Below the pieces are notes generated by a model that had not been told where the DNA came from, ran no database searches, and saw only the letters and a program-made list of their open reading frames with translations. Positions 31,737-41,061 of a stretch of 64,000 nt of DNA are shown piece by piece (positions within the stretch are counted from its first letter, which is position 1; each line of letters begins with the position of its first letter). Origin of the DNA: Halorussus salinus (GTDB taxonomy: Archaea > Halobacteriota > Halobacteria > Halobacteriales > Haladaptataceae); assembly GCF_004765815.2 (NCBI RefSeq), contig NZ_SBIS02000013.1, positions 62,001 to 126,000 on the forward strand, read 5' to 3'. The translations under genes and the position numbers were made by a program.

Positions 31737-31973
31737 ATGATGCCGAGTTCACGGAGGCCCCTGAGCACGAGCGAGCAATCTGTGCTCGACCACCTCGACA
31801 CGTATATCGAGACCACGGCAGATGAGGAGCGTATCTCACACGCAGACGCCGTCACGTACCTCAGTGAGCAAGGAATCAACCGTGCTGACGCCGATGAGCT
31901 TGTCGAACAACTATTATTGAAAGGATATCTGTACGAGGTCGGCGACAGACTCCGTATTCCACCTCGCATCTAA
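31737..31973 (+). CDS. small winged-helix-like protein
   Basis: A 78-residue plus-strand gene among minus-strand neighbours. RISHADAVTYLSEQGINRADADELVEQLLLKGYLYEVGDRLRIP reads as helix-turn-helix plus wing. It is acidic and soluble. CCAATATATCG lies close before the start and may be part of its promoter. It could be a regulator of nearby replication genes; the partner is unknown. Confidence 0.7.
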   Translation: MMPSSRRPLSTSEQSVLDHLDTYIETTADEERISHADAVTYLSEQGINRADADELVEQLLLKGYLYEVGDRLRIPPRI

Positions 31974-32024
31974 CCGCTTACAGCCTGCATCCGTCTTACC
32001 AGACTAACATTTCTCTACGAACAC

Positions 32025-33299
32025 CTACGAGTCAGGGTCGTTTCCGAACAACCGCTTCGTCCGCCCCCAGACAGACTCCGACTGTGACTCCCCATCATCC
32101 GGACTCCCAGCAACACCCTGCCCCTCGTGAGTCTGGTTCGTCGCTTGCTGACGCTCCGCGAGTTCATCTGTGAGTTGCTCGACTTCCGCTTCGAGTTTGT
32201 CAATGCGGTCGTTCTTCCATTCGAGGAGCGTCTCCAGTTCTTCGACACGCTCGGCCAACAGCCGATTCTTCTCGGTGAGATACGCCTGACTACGAGCTGA
32301 GTCCTCACGGCCAGTATCAACCGAGGAGTCCCCCGTTGCGGTAGAGTCCCGAGCCAACTCTTTTTTCGGTTCTGGGTCGTAGAACGCCGAGGTATTCCCT
32401 ACTGCTCGTTCGATGGTCTTCTCTCCGTACGTCGAACCGTCTGCATAGTGGACCTCATCCCATTTCTCACGGAGCAACCCAGACTGGCGAAACAGATCGT
32501 CCATCCGGGTTTGGTCGCCGCCAGTCCAGAACGCTAGCATATTGCAGAGCGCCATATCCGCTTCCGACTGACTATCATATCCACCCGTATTCCCTTTCCA
32601 GAGACGCTCGAACTTCGCCCCATTCGACGCATTCATCGCCTTCTCCAGCAACTCCTCATCTGCGAGGTCAACGTCAACTTCACGTGGCCCATCCGTCGTA
32701 GGGTCCTCGTCAGCGCCCTCACGCGGGTCAGGTTCGGCCTCCGAACTGTCGTCGGTGTCTTGGACGTACTCACGATGAATGGCCGAGAGCGCATCCTGCC
32801 GCCGTGCAACACGCGTCGGCGTCTCCTCAACGTGGTCGCCGGTCACGGTGAAAAACCGTGCCGTCTCATACAGCTCGAAGCTTCCACGTCGATTCCGGCC
32901 CTCAGGGAGGTCGCCTTTAATCAGCACGTGATACCCAGTTCCAGATGGTGAAACCTCGGTGTACGAGTCGAGACGCTCAATGATGTCACGTGCCGCCTCG
33001 TCAGCCTCCTCGGTTTCAGGGTCCCGGCAATCGTCGAGGTCCACGCCAACGATGAGATCATCATCGGTAAAGACGAACCCGACGCCGTCCGCGTTCCCTG
33101 CTTCGATGTAGTTGAGCGCGGTCTCCAATCCCGTCCACGTCTCCGAATCCGTCGAGGACGCGAACCCACCCGACCCCGGTGTCACCGGAATCTTCGTCGC
33201 CTTCCCATCCCGTTGCTCCTCCTTCCAGCACACCCACTGCTCGCGCTCACACAACTCATCCGGAAGCACCGAGACCCCGACTAGTGACTCAGAATCCAT
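32025..33299 (-). CDS. primase/polymerase-like replication protein (NrS-1 type)
   Basis: About 424 residues from ATG 33299, with AAGGAGAG shortly upstream as a possible ribosome site. WVCWKEEQRDGKATKIPVTP, FTDDDLIVGVDLDDCRD (acidic catalytic residues) and PSGTGYHVLIKGDLPEGRNR are the sequence blocks of archaeo-eukaryotic primase-like proteins related to phage NrS-1 polymerase. The C-terminus has a helical/coiled part (RLLAERVEELETLLEWKNDR). It probably primes replication or transfer of the element. Confidence 0.82.
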   Translation of the reverse strand: MDSESLVGVSVLPDELCEREQWVCWKEEQRDGKATKIPVTPGSGGFASSTDSETWTGLETALNYIEAGNADGVGFVFTDDDLIVGVDLDDCRDPETEEADEAARDIIERLDSYTEVSPSGTGYHVLIKGDLPEGRNRRGSFELYETARFFTVTGDHVEETPTRVARRQDALSAIHREYVQDTDDSSEAEPDPREGADEDPTTDGPREVDVDLADEELLEKAMNASNGAKFERLWKGNTGGYDSQSEADMALCNMLAFWTGGDQTRMDDLFRQSGLLREKWDEVHYADGSTYGEKTIERAVGNTSAFYDPEPKKELARDSTATGDSSVDTGREDSARSQAYLTEKNRLLAERVEELETLLEWKNDRIDKLEAEVEQLTDELAERQQATNQTHEGQGVAGSPDDGESQSESVWGRTKRLFGNDPDS

Positions 33300-33436
33300 C
33301 CTCGTCTCTCCTTGTAGATACTTCTTGGAACATCGCACACCTACTATCACGACGATGATAAAACGGCGCTCGACGAGCAGGCTGACCGTTACCCCATCCA
33401 ACGGGTGCAACCCGTTCTATATTAGTTGGTCTTTGG

Positions 33437-33503
33437 GCGGGGATTTGCATGGACGGCGTCCTCGTCATGCGATTTTGCGTGGACAGTCGTGTCCATGCAA
33501 CAC
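33437..33503. repeat. inverted repeat between the primase-like and coupling genes
   Basis: TTTGCATGGAC (33436-33446) is mirrored by GTCCATGCAA (33493-33502), with further GCATGG/CATGC pieces between and beyond. It may be an operator or a transfer- or replication-related site. Confidence 0.45.
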
Positions 33504-33656
33504 CCTTGGCCGTCCAGTCTGCATGGAAGGGAGTGTAGAAGACCGAAGCTGCTCGTCTTGAGGCTTGTATTGCACTATTTCGTCGGCTAGCTTCTGTCGA
33601 ATGAGGGCGGTGGCTAAGCCACCCGCGGATTGTATCCTATATTTGATTGGTTTCAT
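33465..33656 (-). CDS. possible 63-residue protein coupled to the ATPase gene
   Basis: ATG 33656 overlaps the TGA of the coupling-ATPase gene (ATGA). The frame reads MKPIKYRIQSAGGLATALIR, then QKLADEIVQYKPQDEQL, with a less convincing basic end that runs into the inverted repeat. Position favours translation; composition argues against it. It may be a remnant. Confidence 0.3.
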   Translation of the reverse strand: MKPIKYRIQSAGGLATALIRQKLADEIVQYKPQDEQLRSSTLPSMQTGRPRVLHGHDCPRKIA

Positions 33657-36600
33657 TGTTCGAGTAGTGTCTTAGCCTCTTGTGTCAGCGTGATTCCAAC
33701 GTAGAACTGAACGCGCTCACCGTTCACTCGCGACCGATCAGTATCGAATTCAATGACGTTCTGCAATTTCCGAGTGAACCATCCCTTGTTCGTCCCGTCA
33801 ATATCGTGCTGGTCAGTCCAATTAGAATACGCCTGAAATAGGTCATCCTGTGGAACCTTGGCCTCGTCCACTTGCTGAACATACATTGCGGTGAACGCCT
33901 CGACACCATCGCCACTCAGATCGACATCCACCGACTTAGCAGGTGACTGAGAATCAGCGTCCTCGGGCGATGGGAGAGTCTTCTCACTCTGGGTAGAGTT
34001 CTCAGACTGCTCTGCATCTTCAGTCAAAGTGTCGGGCCATAGTTCTACAGAGTCGGGATTCTCTGGGAGCGCATACGTCTCGCCTTGCTGGAAGACCGTC
34101 GGATTGCCGTCCGCTGATAGAATCAGAACAACGTAGCTATCTTGGGGAATCTCAGCTTCCGGCAGTTCGTCGCTTGGGACGAATGGTCGCTTGATTGGCG
34201 TCCACTCCGCCTCGAACTCCTCTTTCGAGTCATATGTCTGTGTTTCGCCGGGTTCGTGGACGGTGTACTGCCCGGTTTCTCGGTCATGACTGTAGTAAGC
34301 CGGAACCACGTCTTTCGAGAGTGTTCCTTCGTCGGGCATACGAGCGAACTTCGTCTCGCCGTCAGAGAGCACGCGCTCGTCACCGTCGCGGGTCCAGACT
34401 GTCCGGTTCGTGTCAGAGGTACGTGGCCGGACTGCAGTCACGCCACCATGCGCTGTTGCGCCACCGCCGAACGTCACGACCTCGTCGCAGTTGTAGAACT
34501 GCTCGGTCCCATCTGCGCGCTCTTGGAGTGGCGGCGAGAGAATATTCTCAACCCGTGACGCCCACTTCGTCTCCGAGTCACCCGGTCGAACGACAAAGAT
34601 TGGAATCCGGTCTGCTTCGTGGGCGCGCTTGAGATTCTGCAAGACCTTCACAGGCCGGTCCAGCGTCGTCGTCTCAGCCTCGATATTGAACACGGCGTCA
34701 TGGTCCGGATGGGTTGCAATAGCGTCAGGCTGTTCACTTCCGTCCTGTTCGACAATCTCAACGCTAAACCCACGCTCAGTTAGTGCTGCCTCAGTCTCGA
34801 CGAGGACTGCATCGTGAGTTTCACCGCCCGCAGATCGAACGGACCCTGTCTCCGGTTCAACCATCGTCTCCCCATCGTCGGTGAGACGGACCACGATATC
34901 GTCGTCCTGCAACTCGACTTCCATTAGTCCAGAGGCGTCTCGTACGTCGGGCAAGTCCTCGGGCGCATACTCGATATCGGCATCCTGATTGTCGAGGCGG
35001 ACCGCGAGTTCGTCGTCCACTGCGGCGACATCCACCCAGCCGTTTTCTGCACGGACACCCTCCCGAATCTGGACTGCGCGAATCGCCTCGGCCATCGTTT
35101 TGTCCAGTATCCTCGTGGGGTTCGCCGCCTCGTTGGCATCACCATAGATGAGGTTCTGCATGATTTCGGCGTCAGTCAACGGGTCCGTCCCATAGCGTTC
35201 GAGACTCTCCTCGATGATCTCGTCAACCTCCGCGGACGACCGGAGCGGCGGATATGGCGCGAACGAATTGAGTAGAACTGGTTCAGAGTAGCGACCACCA
35301 CTAAGAGGGAGTTTCGTCCATGCTTTGTACTGGTCAGTCGAGATGAGATCCTCTGCTGTATAGTCGCGGAATCGCTTCATCAACAGGCGAGCGTCGTCCA
35401 CGCTGTTCACTGAGAACGCGATGAGGTTGTCGCAGTTATTCTGCACTGCTTCGAGCGTCTCTTCTTCGAACTGCGATGGATACTGGGACGCAAGCGTCAC
35501 GGAGAGACGCATCGAGCGAGCGCGAGCGAGCATCGACTCAATGTCAAGGTTATCGCTGGCAATCTCATCGAACTCGTCAACAAGCACAAAGTAGGGGTCA
35601 GGGTCACGGTCTAACTCGTACGACCGGCGTTGAATCGCACTCCAGAGATTCCGCATCACACCGAGCGTGATCATCTTCTTGATATCCGTGTTCTCGACGG
35701 GCGTCCGAACGATGACGATACGGTCGTTCTCGATGATATCGCGGAAATCAATGGTGCTCTCGCGGTGGGCGATAATCCGCCGGATAACCGAGTTCTCGAC
35801 CCACGATTTAATCCGCTTCAGGATGGGTCGCACCGTCTCGTCCTCCATCTTCGCAATTTCGATGCAGAACTCACGCACATAGGGGTCCTCGACATTAGCC
35901 GCGAACTCTTCGCGACGCTCGGCGTTCAACAGCGTAAAATACAGATCAATCACCGAGAACGGCTTCTCGGACTGCATCATCGCCCGCCCCATCGACTCGG
36001 TGATTGACTCCATGTTGATGCCCCAGTATTCGTCGGTATCGAAAATCGCCTTCAGATTCTCGATCCGGCTCTCAATCTCGTTCTCGTATTCCTCCGGCGT
36101 CTCGCACTCGGGAACTTCGAGGAAATTCAGCCCAACCGTCTTCTCGTGCTTGGACGAGCCCGGTTCGATCCAAATCACATCGTCAAGGCGGTGAGCGGGG
36201 AGTTTCCGCAGAAGGTCACGGGAGTCGCGGCCTTTGGGGTCGAAGTAGACGAAACCGTGGCCAGCGTACGCCAACTGGACCGAGATATTGTTCATCTCCG
36301 TTGATTTCCCGTAGCCCGTCACGCCCTGAATCCAGATATGGCGGAACAACGAGTCGAAGCGAAGCGGTGCTTCACGGAATCCTCGCTGGACGTCCTCGTC
36401 GTATCCAATCCACAGTTGGTCAAACGTGCCCTCAGCACTTGCTTCGATCATCTCACGGACGTACGGGCCTGCAACGAGACCTTCATCGGCTGTCTCGGTG
36501 CTAACGGCCTTCCCGCCGACGTAGGTTGTGTCCTCCTCGGTAATGTCGTACGGTTCACCGAGAAGCGATTGGGCGTCGAGTGTAGAGTCGGCCTCCGTGT

Positions 36601-36685
36601 CGTCTGCTTCTGGCTTCTCAGATGCAGAGGTAGTGTCAGACGACGCCTCGGAGTCGTCACTCCCGAAAATTCGATCAAACACCAT
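33653..36685 (-). CDS. conjugation coupling-type ATPase (TraD/VirD4/HerA-like)
   Basis: About 1010 residues from ATG 36685. HIWIQGVTGYGKST (Walker A, 121-129) and YFVLVDEFDEIASDNLDIES (Walker B, about 405) belong to the VirD4/TraG-HerA ATPases, which feed DNA into a type IV secretion channel. The C-terminal third (about 600-1010) is an added region, including DHDAVFNIEAETTTLDRPVKVLQ, that may bind substrate. No N-terminal membrane anchor is visible, so docking may occur via the neighbouring protein. It overlaps the preceding gene by 11 nt. Confidence 0.88.
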   Translation of the reverse strand: MVFDRIFGSDDSEASSDTTSASEKPEADDTEADSTLDAQSLLGEPYDITEEDTTYVGGKAVSTETADEGLVAGPYVREMIEASAEGTFDQLWIGYDEDVQRGFREAPLRFDSLFRHIWIQGVTGYGKSTEMNNISVQLAYAGHGFVYFDPKGRDSRDLLRKLPAHRLDDVIWIEPGSSKHEKTVGLNFLEVPECETPEEYENEIESRIENLKAIFDTDEYWGINMESITESMGRAMMQSEKPFSVIDLYFTLLNAERREEFAANVEDPYVREFCIEIAKMEDETVRPILKRIKSWVENSVIRRIIAHRESTIDFRDIIENDRIVIVRTPVENTDIKKMITLGVMRNLWSAIQRRSYELDRDPDPYFVLVDEFDEIASDNLDIESMLARARSMRLSVTLASQYPSQFEEETLEAVQNNCDNLIAFSVNSVDDARLLMKRFRDYTAEDLISTDQYKAWTKLPLSGGRYSEPVLLNSFAPYPPLRSSAEVDEIIEESLERYGTDPLTDAEIMQNLIYGDANEAANPTRILDKTMAEAIRAVQIREGVRAENGWVDVAAVDDELAVRLDNQDADIEYAPEDLPDVRDASGLMEVELQDDDIVVRLTDDGETMVEPETGSVRSAGGETHDAVLVETEAALTERGFSVEIVEQDGSEQPDAIATHPDHDAVFNIEAETTTLDRPVKVLQNLKRAHEADRIPIFVVRPGDSETKWASRVENILSPPLQERADGTEQFYNCDEVVTFGGGATAHGGVTAVRPRTSDTNRTVWTRDGDERVLSDGETKFARMPDEGTLSKDVVPAYYSHDRETGQYTVHEPGETQTYDSKEEFEAEWTPIKRPFVPSDELPEAEIPQDSYVVLILSADGNPTVFQQGETYALPENPDSVELWPDTLTEDAEQSENSTQSEKTLPSPEDADSQSPAKSVDVDLSGDGVEAFTAMYVQQVDEAKVPQDDLFQAYSNWTDQHDIDGTNKGWFTRKLQNVIEFDTDRSRVNGERVQFYVGITLTQEAKTLLEQ

Positions 36686-37805
36686 GATTTCCTCTGTTGG
36701 AACTGGAGTCGTCGTCTTCGCCACTCTCGGTTTGGCGGTCGTGTTGTCCTGCGTCAGCAGGAACTCGGTCGCCGCGCTGAGTGTGTCGCCAGTCGATGTT
36801 CGGCGTCTCGATGTCATCACTCGGGATATGGGCAACACCAGCGAGTTCGTCGATAGTTAGAATCATCCGCTGGTCGGTCCAGTCACGGGCGGCCATCCGC
36901 TCGACATGCTGGTGGAGTTTGTTCGCCCGTTTCGCCTCTTTGCGGTGCCAGATTGGTGTATCTTCGAAGCCCTGCTCGGTGACGCCCCAGTAGAGTTTCT
37001 TGAACATTCCCGCGACACCACGGGCACGCGCTTCTGCCTCACTCTGGTCTGCAGAGACGGCTAGAATACGGATGTTCGCGTGGAAAGCCTGTTTGCCGCG
37101 CTGTTGTGCGACAGTTTTGGCGATCTGCTTGTCCGTCTCGTTGGCCGGACGGGTTCGTGGATTCAGCCAGCCGACTGAGGTTCCGTTTCGATGGGCTTCC
37201 GCGAGTTCCTCAACGCTGTTGTGTTTGAATCGGTCGCCGTCAGTCCACGACTGCTTCGCGGGCCGGAAAACGACTTGCACGACGACCATGCTATCGTCAA
37301 GCGAAAGCATCTCACTCGTGATTTCACCATAGGGATCCATCTCGAACTCCTCGCTGTTGTGGTGGCGAATCGGATAGTAGGGAATCTTCTTCAGGCCCAG
37401 TCGGGCACCAGCGACGTGTTCGTCGGGCTTGATTACGGGAAACGTGACGCCGTCTTCGACGTGAAAAACTTCGCTGTTGGCGTAGTTGTTACCGACGCGG
37501 CGACGGAACTTGTCGGCGGCCGCGTCGGTCGCGGCGTGCATGTAGAACTTGATTTTGCCTTCATCGAACCATATCTCGAACGAGTGGTGGTCGCTTGTGT
37601 TCTTCCCACGGAAGTTCGTGGTCACGTCGTGGACCGACCGGAGGAGACCGGTCGCGCCGAGGATGTCCTCGTTTTCTTTGAATGGCCGAATACGGAGCAG
37701 GCTACCGGATGTGTCCTCGGCCTGCTGGACGAACGCTTCGTCAAGGGGGAGTTGGGTTGCGCTGTACTGCGGTGAACCGCCGATGATGCGGCTGAATTTA
37801 GACAT
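36675..37805 (-). CDS. conserved conjugation-module protein (DUF8128-like)
   Basis: About 376 residues from ATG 37805. DHHSFEIWFDEGKIKFYMHA, YYPIRHHNSEEFEMDPYGEI and FHANIRILAVSADQSEAEARARGVAGMFKKLYW resemble the non-ATPase N-terminal half of HerA/TraG-type proteins; I recall DUF8128 for such partners. No P-loop is present. It lies between the VirB4-like and coupling ATPases and overlaps both genes, so it probably joins them in the transfer complex. Confidence 0.7.
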   Translation of the reverse strand: MSKFSRIIGGSPQYSATQLPLDEAFVQQAEDTSGSLLRIRPFKENEDILGATGLLRSVHDVTTNFRGKNTSDHHSFEIWFDEGKIKFYMHAATDAAADKFRRRVGNNYANSEVFHVEDGVTFPVIKPDEHVAGARLGLKKIPYYPIRHHNSEEFEMDPYGEITSEMLSLDDSMVVVQVVFRPAKQSWTDGDRFKHNSVEELAEAHRNGTSVGWLNPRTRPANETDKQIAKTVAQQRGKQAFHANIRILAVSADQSEAEARARGVAGMFKKLYWGVTEQGFEDTPIWHRKEAKRANKLHQHVERMAARDWTDQRMILTIDELAGVAHIPSDDIETPNIDWRHTQRGDRVPADAGQHDRQTESGEDDDSSSNRGNHGV

Positions 37806-40800
37806 TGTTCGTGTTCTCCGTGGAGGTCTCTGCTGAGTCGTGTTCTGTCGGTACTCCACTCCCATCCGCACGAGCAGTCGAATCGGCTACGCCATTACTG
37901 AGTGATGCAGTGAGAACGGCGTCGATAACCTCCTGCCGTGAAAATCCATCTTCGAGAATCCGCATCGCGTCTTGCTCACGGACGCCGAAGCGATTGGTGA
38001 GCGCGTTCCGCCGGGCTTCATCCTCAACGAGTTCCTCGAACGCCACGAACTCCTCAGGGTCGGCGGAGATCGCCTGCTGGATGAACTCACGGTCATCGGG
38101 TTCGTAGTCAATGACGCGCCTCTCGAACTCGTCGGCAACGATGTGGAGCGGATATGTGCCGTGTTCTTCGACGTGGACGAGCGCCTGACTGTACCCGAGG
38201 TCGTCCTTGCCAGCGTCGGCATGCCGGACGTACTTGCGTTGCTCACGAGTCAGCCCAATCTTCTCAGCTATTTCGTCATCCAATTCCGGCAGTTTATGGA
38301 AGACCTTGATTGGGCACATTCCGAGGATTTTCTCGGCTTGCTCGGCCTCGTAGAACTCTTGAATCGTCTGGGAGAGCAAGACCATCCGAAGGCCAGCGTG
38401 GCGTTGGTGGCGGAACGCTGTTTCGAGGAAATCGAGATTCGCTTGATCCTCGAAGAGATAATGCGCCTCGTCGATGGCAAGTTCGACGTTTCGGTCGGTC
38501 TTTTTCGCCTGTTGGTAGACCGTCGTGAGGAGTAACTGCATCAGGAACGTCTGGCGGTTGATACCTGACGCCGTCCCCTCGATTTGGCCGAGGTCGATAT
38601 AGACCACCTTGTTGTCGCCTTCGAGAACGTCGACCTCGGAGCGCTGTGAGAGATTCTCGTATGCACCGCCCTCTTGGAACGGTTGGAGTGCAATCGCAAG
38701 TTCATCGGCGTACTGGGCGGCGCGCTCGCGGGCAGACTCCGACGTGGCGATGTTATGCTCGTCGGGGTTCTTCGCGATGTCCGCGAGAATTCGATGGACG
38801 TCCGTCATCGTCGGCGAGTTCTCGGGCGTGTGCGTCGAAACGTCACCCTCGACGACACCGGCTTGCCGGTAGGCCTCGTCAATGACATACGAGAGGGCGC
38901 CCGTTTCGGTCCCAAGGTCGATATCGCGGGCGGTCAGGAAGTTCTCAAGCACCGCGTACACTTCGTCTTTCTTCGCAGACAATGGCGAGATACCGTCGGC
39001 AGATTCGAGGACCTCCTGTGGTGTCTCTCGAATCTCCAGCGGATTCAGTCGTGTGTCGCCACCCACCGTAATCGTCTTCGCATCGAGCGCGTCGGCGAGT
39101 CCCTTGAACCCACCAACGGGGTCAATCATCACAAGCATCGTCTCCTGCTGGCGCTTCATCAGCCGGAGGTGGCGCATTATGTCGCCGAACGTCTTCCCAG
39201 CGCCGGGCATGCCGACGACAAGTTCGCTATGGCCGGTTTCGAGGTCCCACGGATTGATTTGGACGGGAGAACCGTTGTGACCGTGGTACCCATACTCGAC
39301 GCCCTCCTCCATCATCAAGTAGTTCGAGGAGAACGGGAACATCGCGCCGATGGCCTGATTGGTCATTGTGGACATCCGGTCGCGCCCGAGTTCGTTCGCG
39401 CCGAGTGGTGACACCGTCGCAAGCCCCTTCTCTTGCCAACGGTTCGCCACCTTGAGCGTGCAATTCGCGGGCGCATCCTTGACAATCGATCGGAGGCGCT
39501 TCGTCTGATTGTCGAGTTCCTGCTTGCTCTCAGCAGAGAGACGGATGAAGACGCCACCCCGGTAGAACGACGCCTTGTTCGCGCGGACGAGCGAGCGCAT
39601 GAACTTCCCGCGGTCGATATCCTCCTGTAGGTCCTCGGCTTTGAGGCTGTTCGCGTCGTACTGGTTGACTTTCAAGTCCGAAATCCAGTCGGCCATCATG
39701 TCCTCGGCCGATTGTGTGTCGAACGGGTCGAGGTGAATACTGACGTCCGTCTGGAGATCAGTCTCCAACAGGAGTCGCTCGAACATCCCATTGGCAGGTT
39801 TCTCGGGGAACTGCTCAATCCAGAACGTTCGGACGTACGTCTCGTCGTTGAGAACCGCATAGGTTGTCTCCCAGTCAACAGCAGATGGCGCGATGACCGA
39901 CTGGTGCATCGTTGAGGCGTCATCGAGACGGTCCTCAGAGGCGACATTCGTCTCGGTGGCCTCGCTGTCGTCCATTGCATCAATAATGCTATCCGGGGAG
40001 GGATTCGACGGGACGTCGTCGCTGAGACCGTGTGCGACAACCGGGAACGTCCCGATGGCGTTCGCGATATCGTCGTACTCCTCGGTGTGGCCTGTCCAGT
40101 ATTCGTTCGTCACGCGAGCAAGATCGTAAGCATCAACGGGACTCACTGAACAGCGGTAGAGTGACGACCCACCACGACGAATCTGGCCGAGACGCGATTC
40201 CAACTGGTCTTCCTTCAGGTGGTCGCGTTCGGCCTCGGAGAGACCGTCAGACTGGAACCCGCCAAACGCACGTCCCAGAACGGGAACGTCCGCGAGGTAG
40301 GCAAGGACACTATCGCCGGTCTCGTCAAGTTGTTCGACGTCGGCGTCACGGACGGCCGTAATGATGTAGTATTCTCGGATGGTCGTGCTTTCGGAGTCGA
40401 TATCGCCGTTCTGGTTGGTGTTGGTGGTGATGTACTCTTCGAGTAGTCGTTTGAGGACCGGCCGAGAACGAACGTCGGCGTCACCAAGGCGTTGCTGGTG
40501 TTCGCGGACGGTATCGTCTTGGTCAACCTCCCGACTCGTAATGTAGAACTTCACGGGGAAGTCGAGGGTTGCATTGACGAACTCAGAGAGGGACTCGACG
40601 GCCTTCGCCCACGCTTCGTCGTCTTCGAGCGCCATGTTCGCTGGTTCGACTTTCATCGCACCGACGAGCGCGCCGTCCGACCGCTCGATAGCGTGCGGGA
40701 AGACTTGCCCGACGCGGGTCAAGTAGCGGACCTCGCTGTTGTCCTCGCCGTGGGTGTACTCTTTGTTCTTGACCGCCCAGCCAAGGCGTGCGGCCAGCCA

Positions 40801-41055
40801 TTCGGTCAGCCAGAGGTGGGAAGGCTTCACCTTGTGGAGTAGCCCGAGGAGAAGACTGAGCGTGGTACCAAGTCCGAGGATGGGTATCGTGAGGGTGGCT
40901 GGGACGAGTGCTGCGCCGATGAGCGTGACGAACGCGACGCCGATGAACAGCATGAGTTCGCCGATGGTGTAGCCGCGGAAGAACGCGGTCGTCCCGCCGA
41001 GCGACTGATGGATTCGTCGTGCACTATACTCGTAGTCGTCAGTTTTGGTACTCAT
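37798..41055 (-). CDS. virB4: VirB4-like conjugation ATPase
   Basis: A 1085-residue protein. The N-terminus has two hydrophobic segments (about 30-75, beginning GELMLFIGVAFVTLIGAALV), like a fused VirB3/PrgI module. Further on, ELVVGMPGAGKTFGDIMRHL holds Walker A and VELAIDEAHYLFEDQANLDF Walker B; QRHAGLRMVLLSQTIQEF fits the VirB4 family. It energises channel or pilus assembly at the membrane. It starts 6 nt after the VirB6-like gene and overlaps the next gene by 8 nt. Confidence 0.93.
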   Translation of the reverse strand: MSTKTDDYEYSARRIHQSLGGTTAFFRGYTIGELMLFIGVAFVTLIGAALVPATLTIPILGLGTTLSLLLGLLHKVKPSHLWLTEWLAARLGWAVKNKEYTHGEDNSEVRYLTRVGQVFPHAIERSDGALVGAMKVEPANMALEDDEAWAKAVESLSEFVNATLDFPVKFYITSREVDQDDTVREHQQRLGDADVRSRPVLKRLLEEYITTNTNQNGDIDSESTTIREYYIITAVRDADVEQLDETGDSVLAYLADVPVLGRAFGGFQSDGLSEAERDHLKEDQLESRLGQIRRGGSSLYRCSVSPVDAYDLARVTNEYWTGHTEEYDDIANAIGTFPVVAHGLSDDVPSNPSPDSIIDAMDDSEATETNVASEDRLDDASTMHQSVIAPSAVDWETTYAVLNDETYVRTFWIEQFPEKPANGMFERLLLETDLQTDVSIHLDPFDTQSAEDMMADWISDLKVNQYDANSLKAEDLQEDIDRGKFMRSLVRANKASFYRGGVFIRLSAESKQELDNQTKRLRSIVKDAPANCTLKVANRWQEKGLATVSPLGANELGRDRMSTMTNQAIGAMFPFSSNYLMMEEGVEYGYHGHNGSPVQINPWDLETGHSELVVGMPGAGKTFGDIMRHLRLMKRQQETMLVMIDPVGGFKGLADALDAKTITVGGDTRLNPLEIRETPQEVLESADGISPLSAKKDEVYAVLENFLTARDIDLGTETGALSYVIDEAYRQAGVVEGDVSTHTPENSPTMTDVHRILADIAKNPDEHNIATSESARERAAQYADELAIALQPFQEGGAYENLSQRSEVDVLEGDNKVVYIDLGQIEGTASGINRQTFLMQLLLTTVYQQAKKTDRNVELAIDEAHYLFEDQANLDFLETAFRHQRHAGLRMVLLSQTIQEFYEAEQAEKILGMCPIKVFHKLPELDDEIAEKIGLTREQRKYVRHADAGKDDLGYSQALVHVEEHGTYPLHIVADEFERRVIDYEPDDREFIQQAISADPEEFVAFEELVEDEARRNALTNRFGVREQDAMRILEDGFSRQEVIDAVLTASLSNGVADSTARADGSGVPTEHDSAETSTENTNNV

Positions 41056-41061
41056 AGGAAA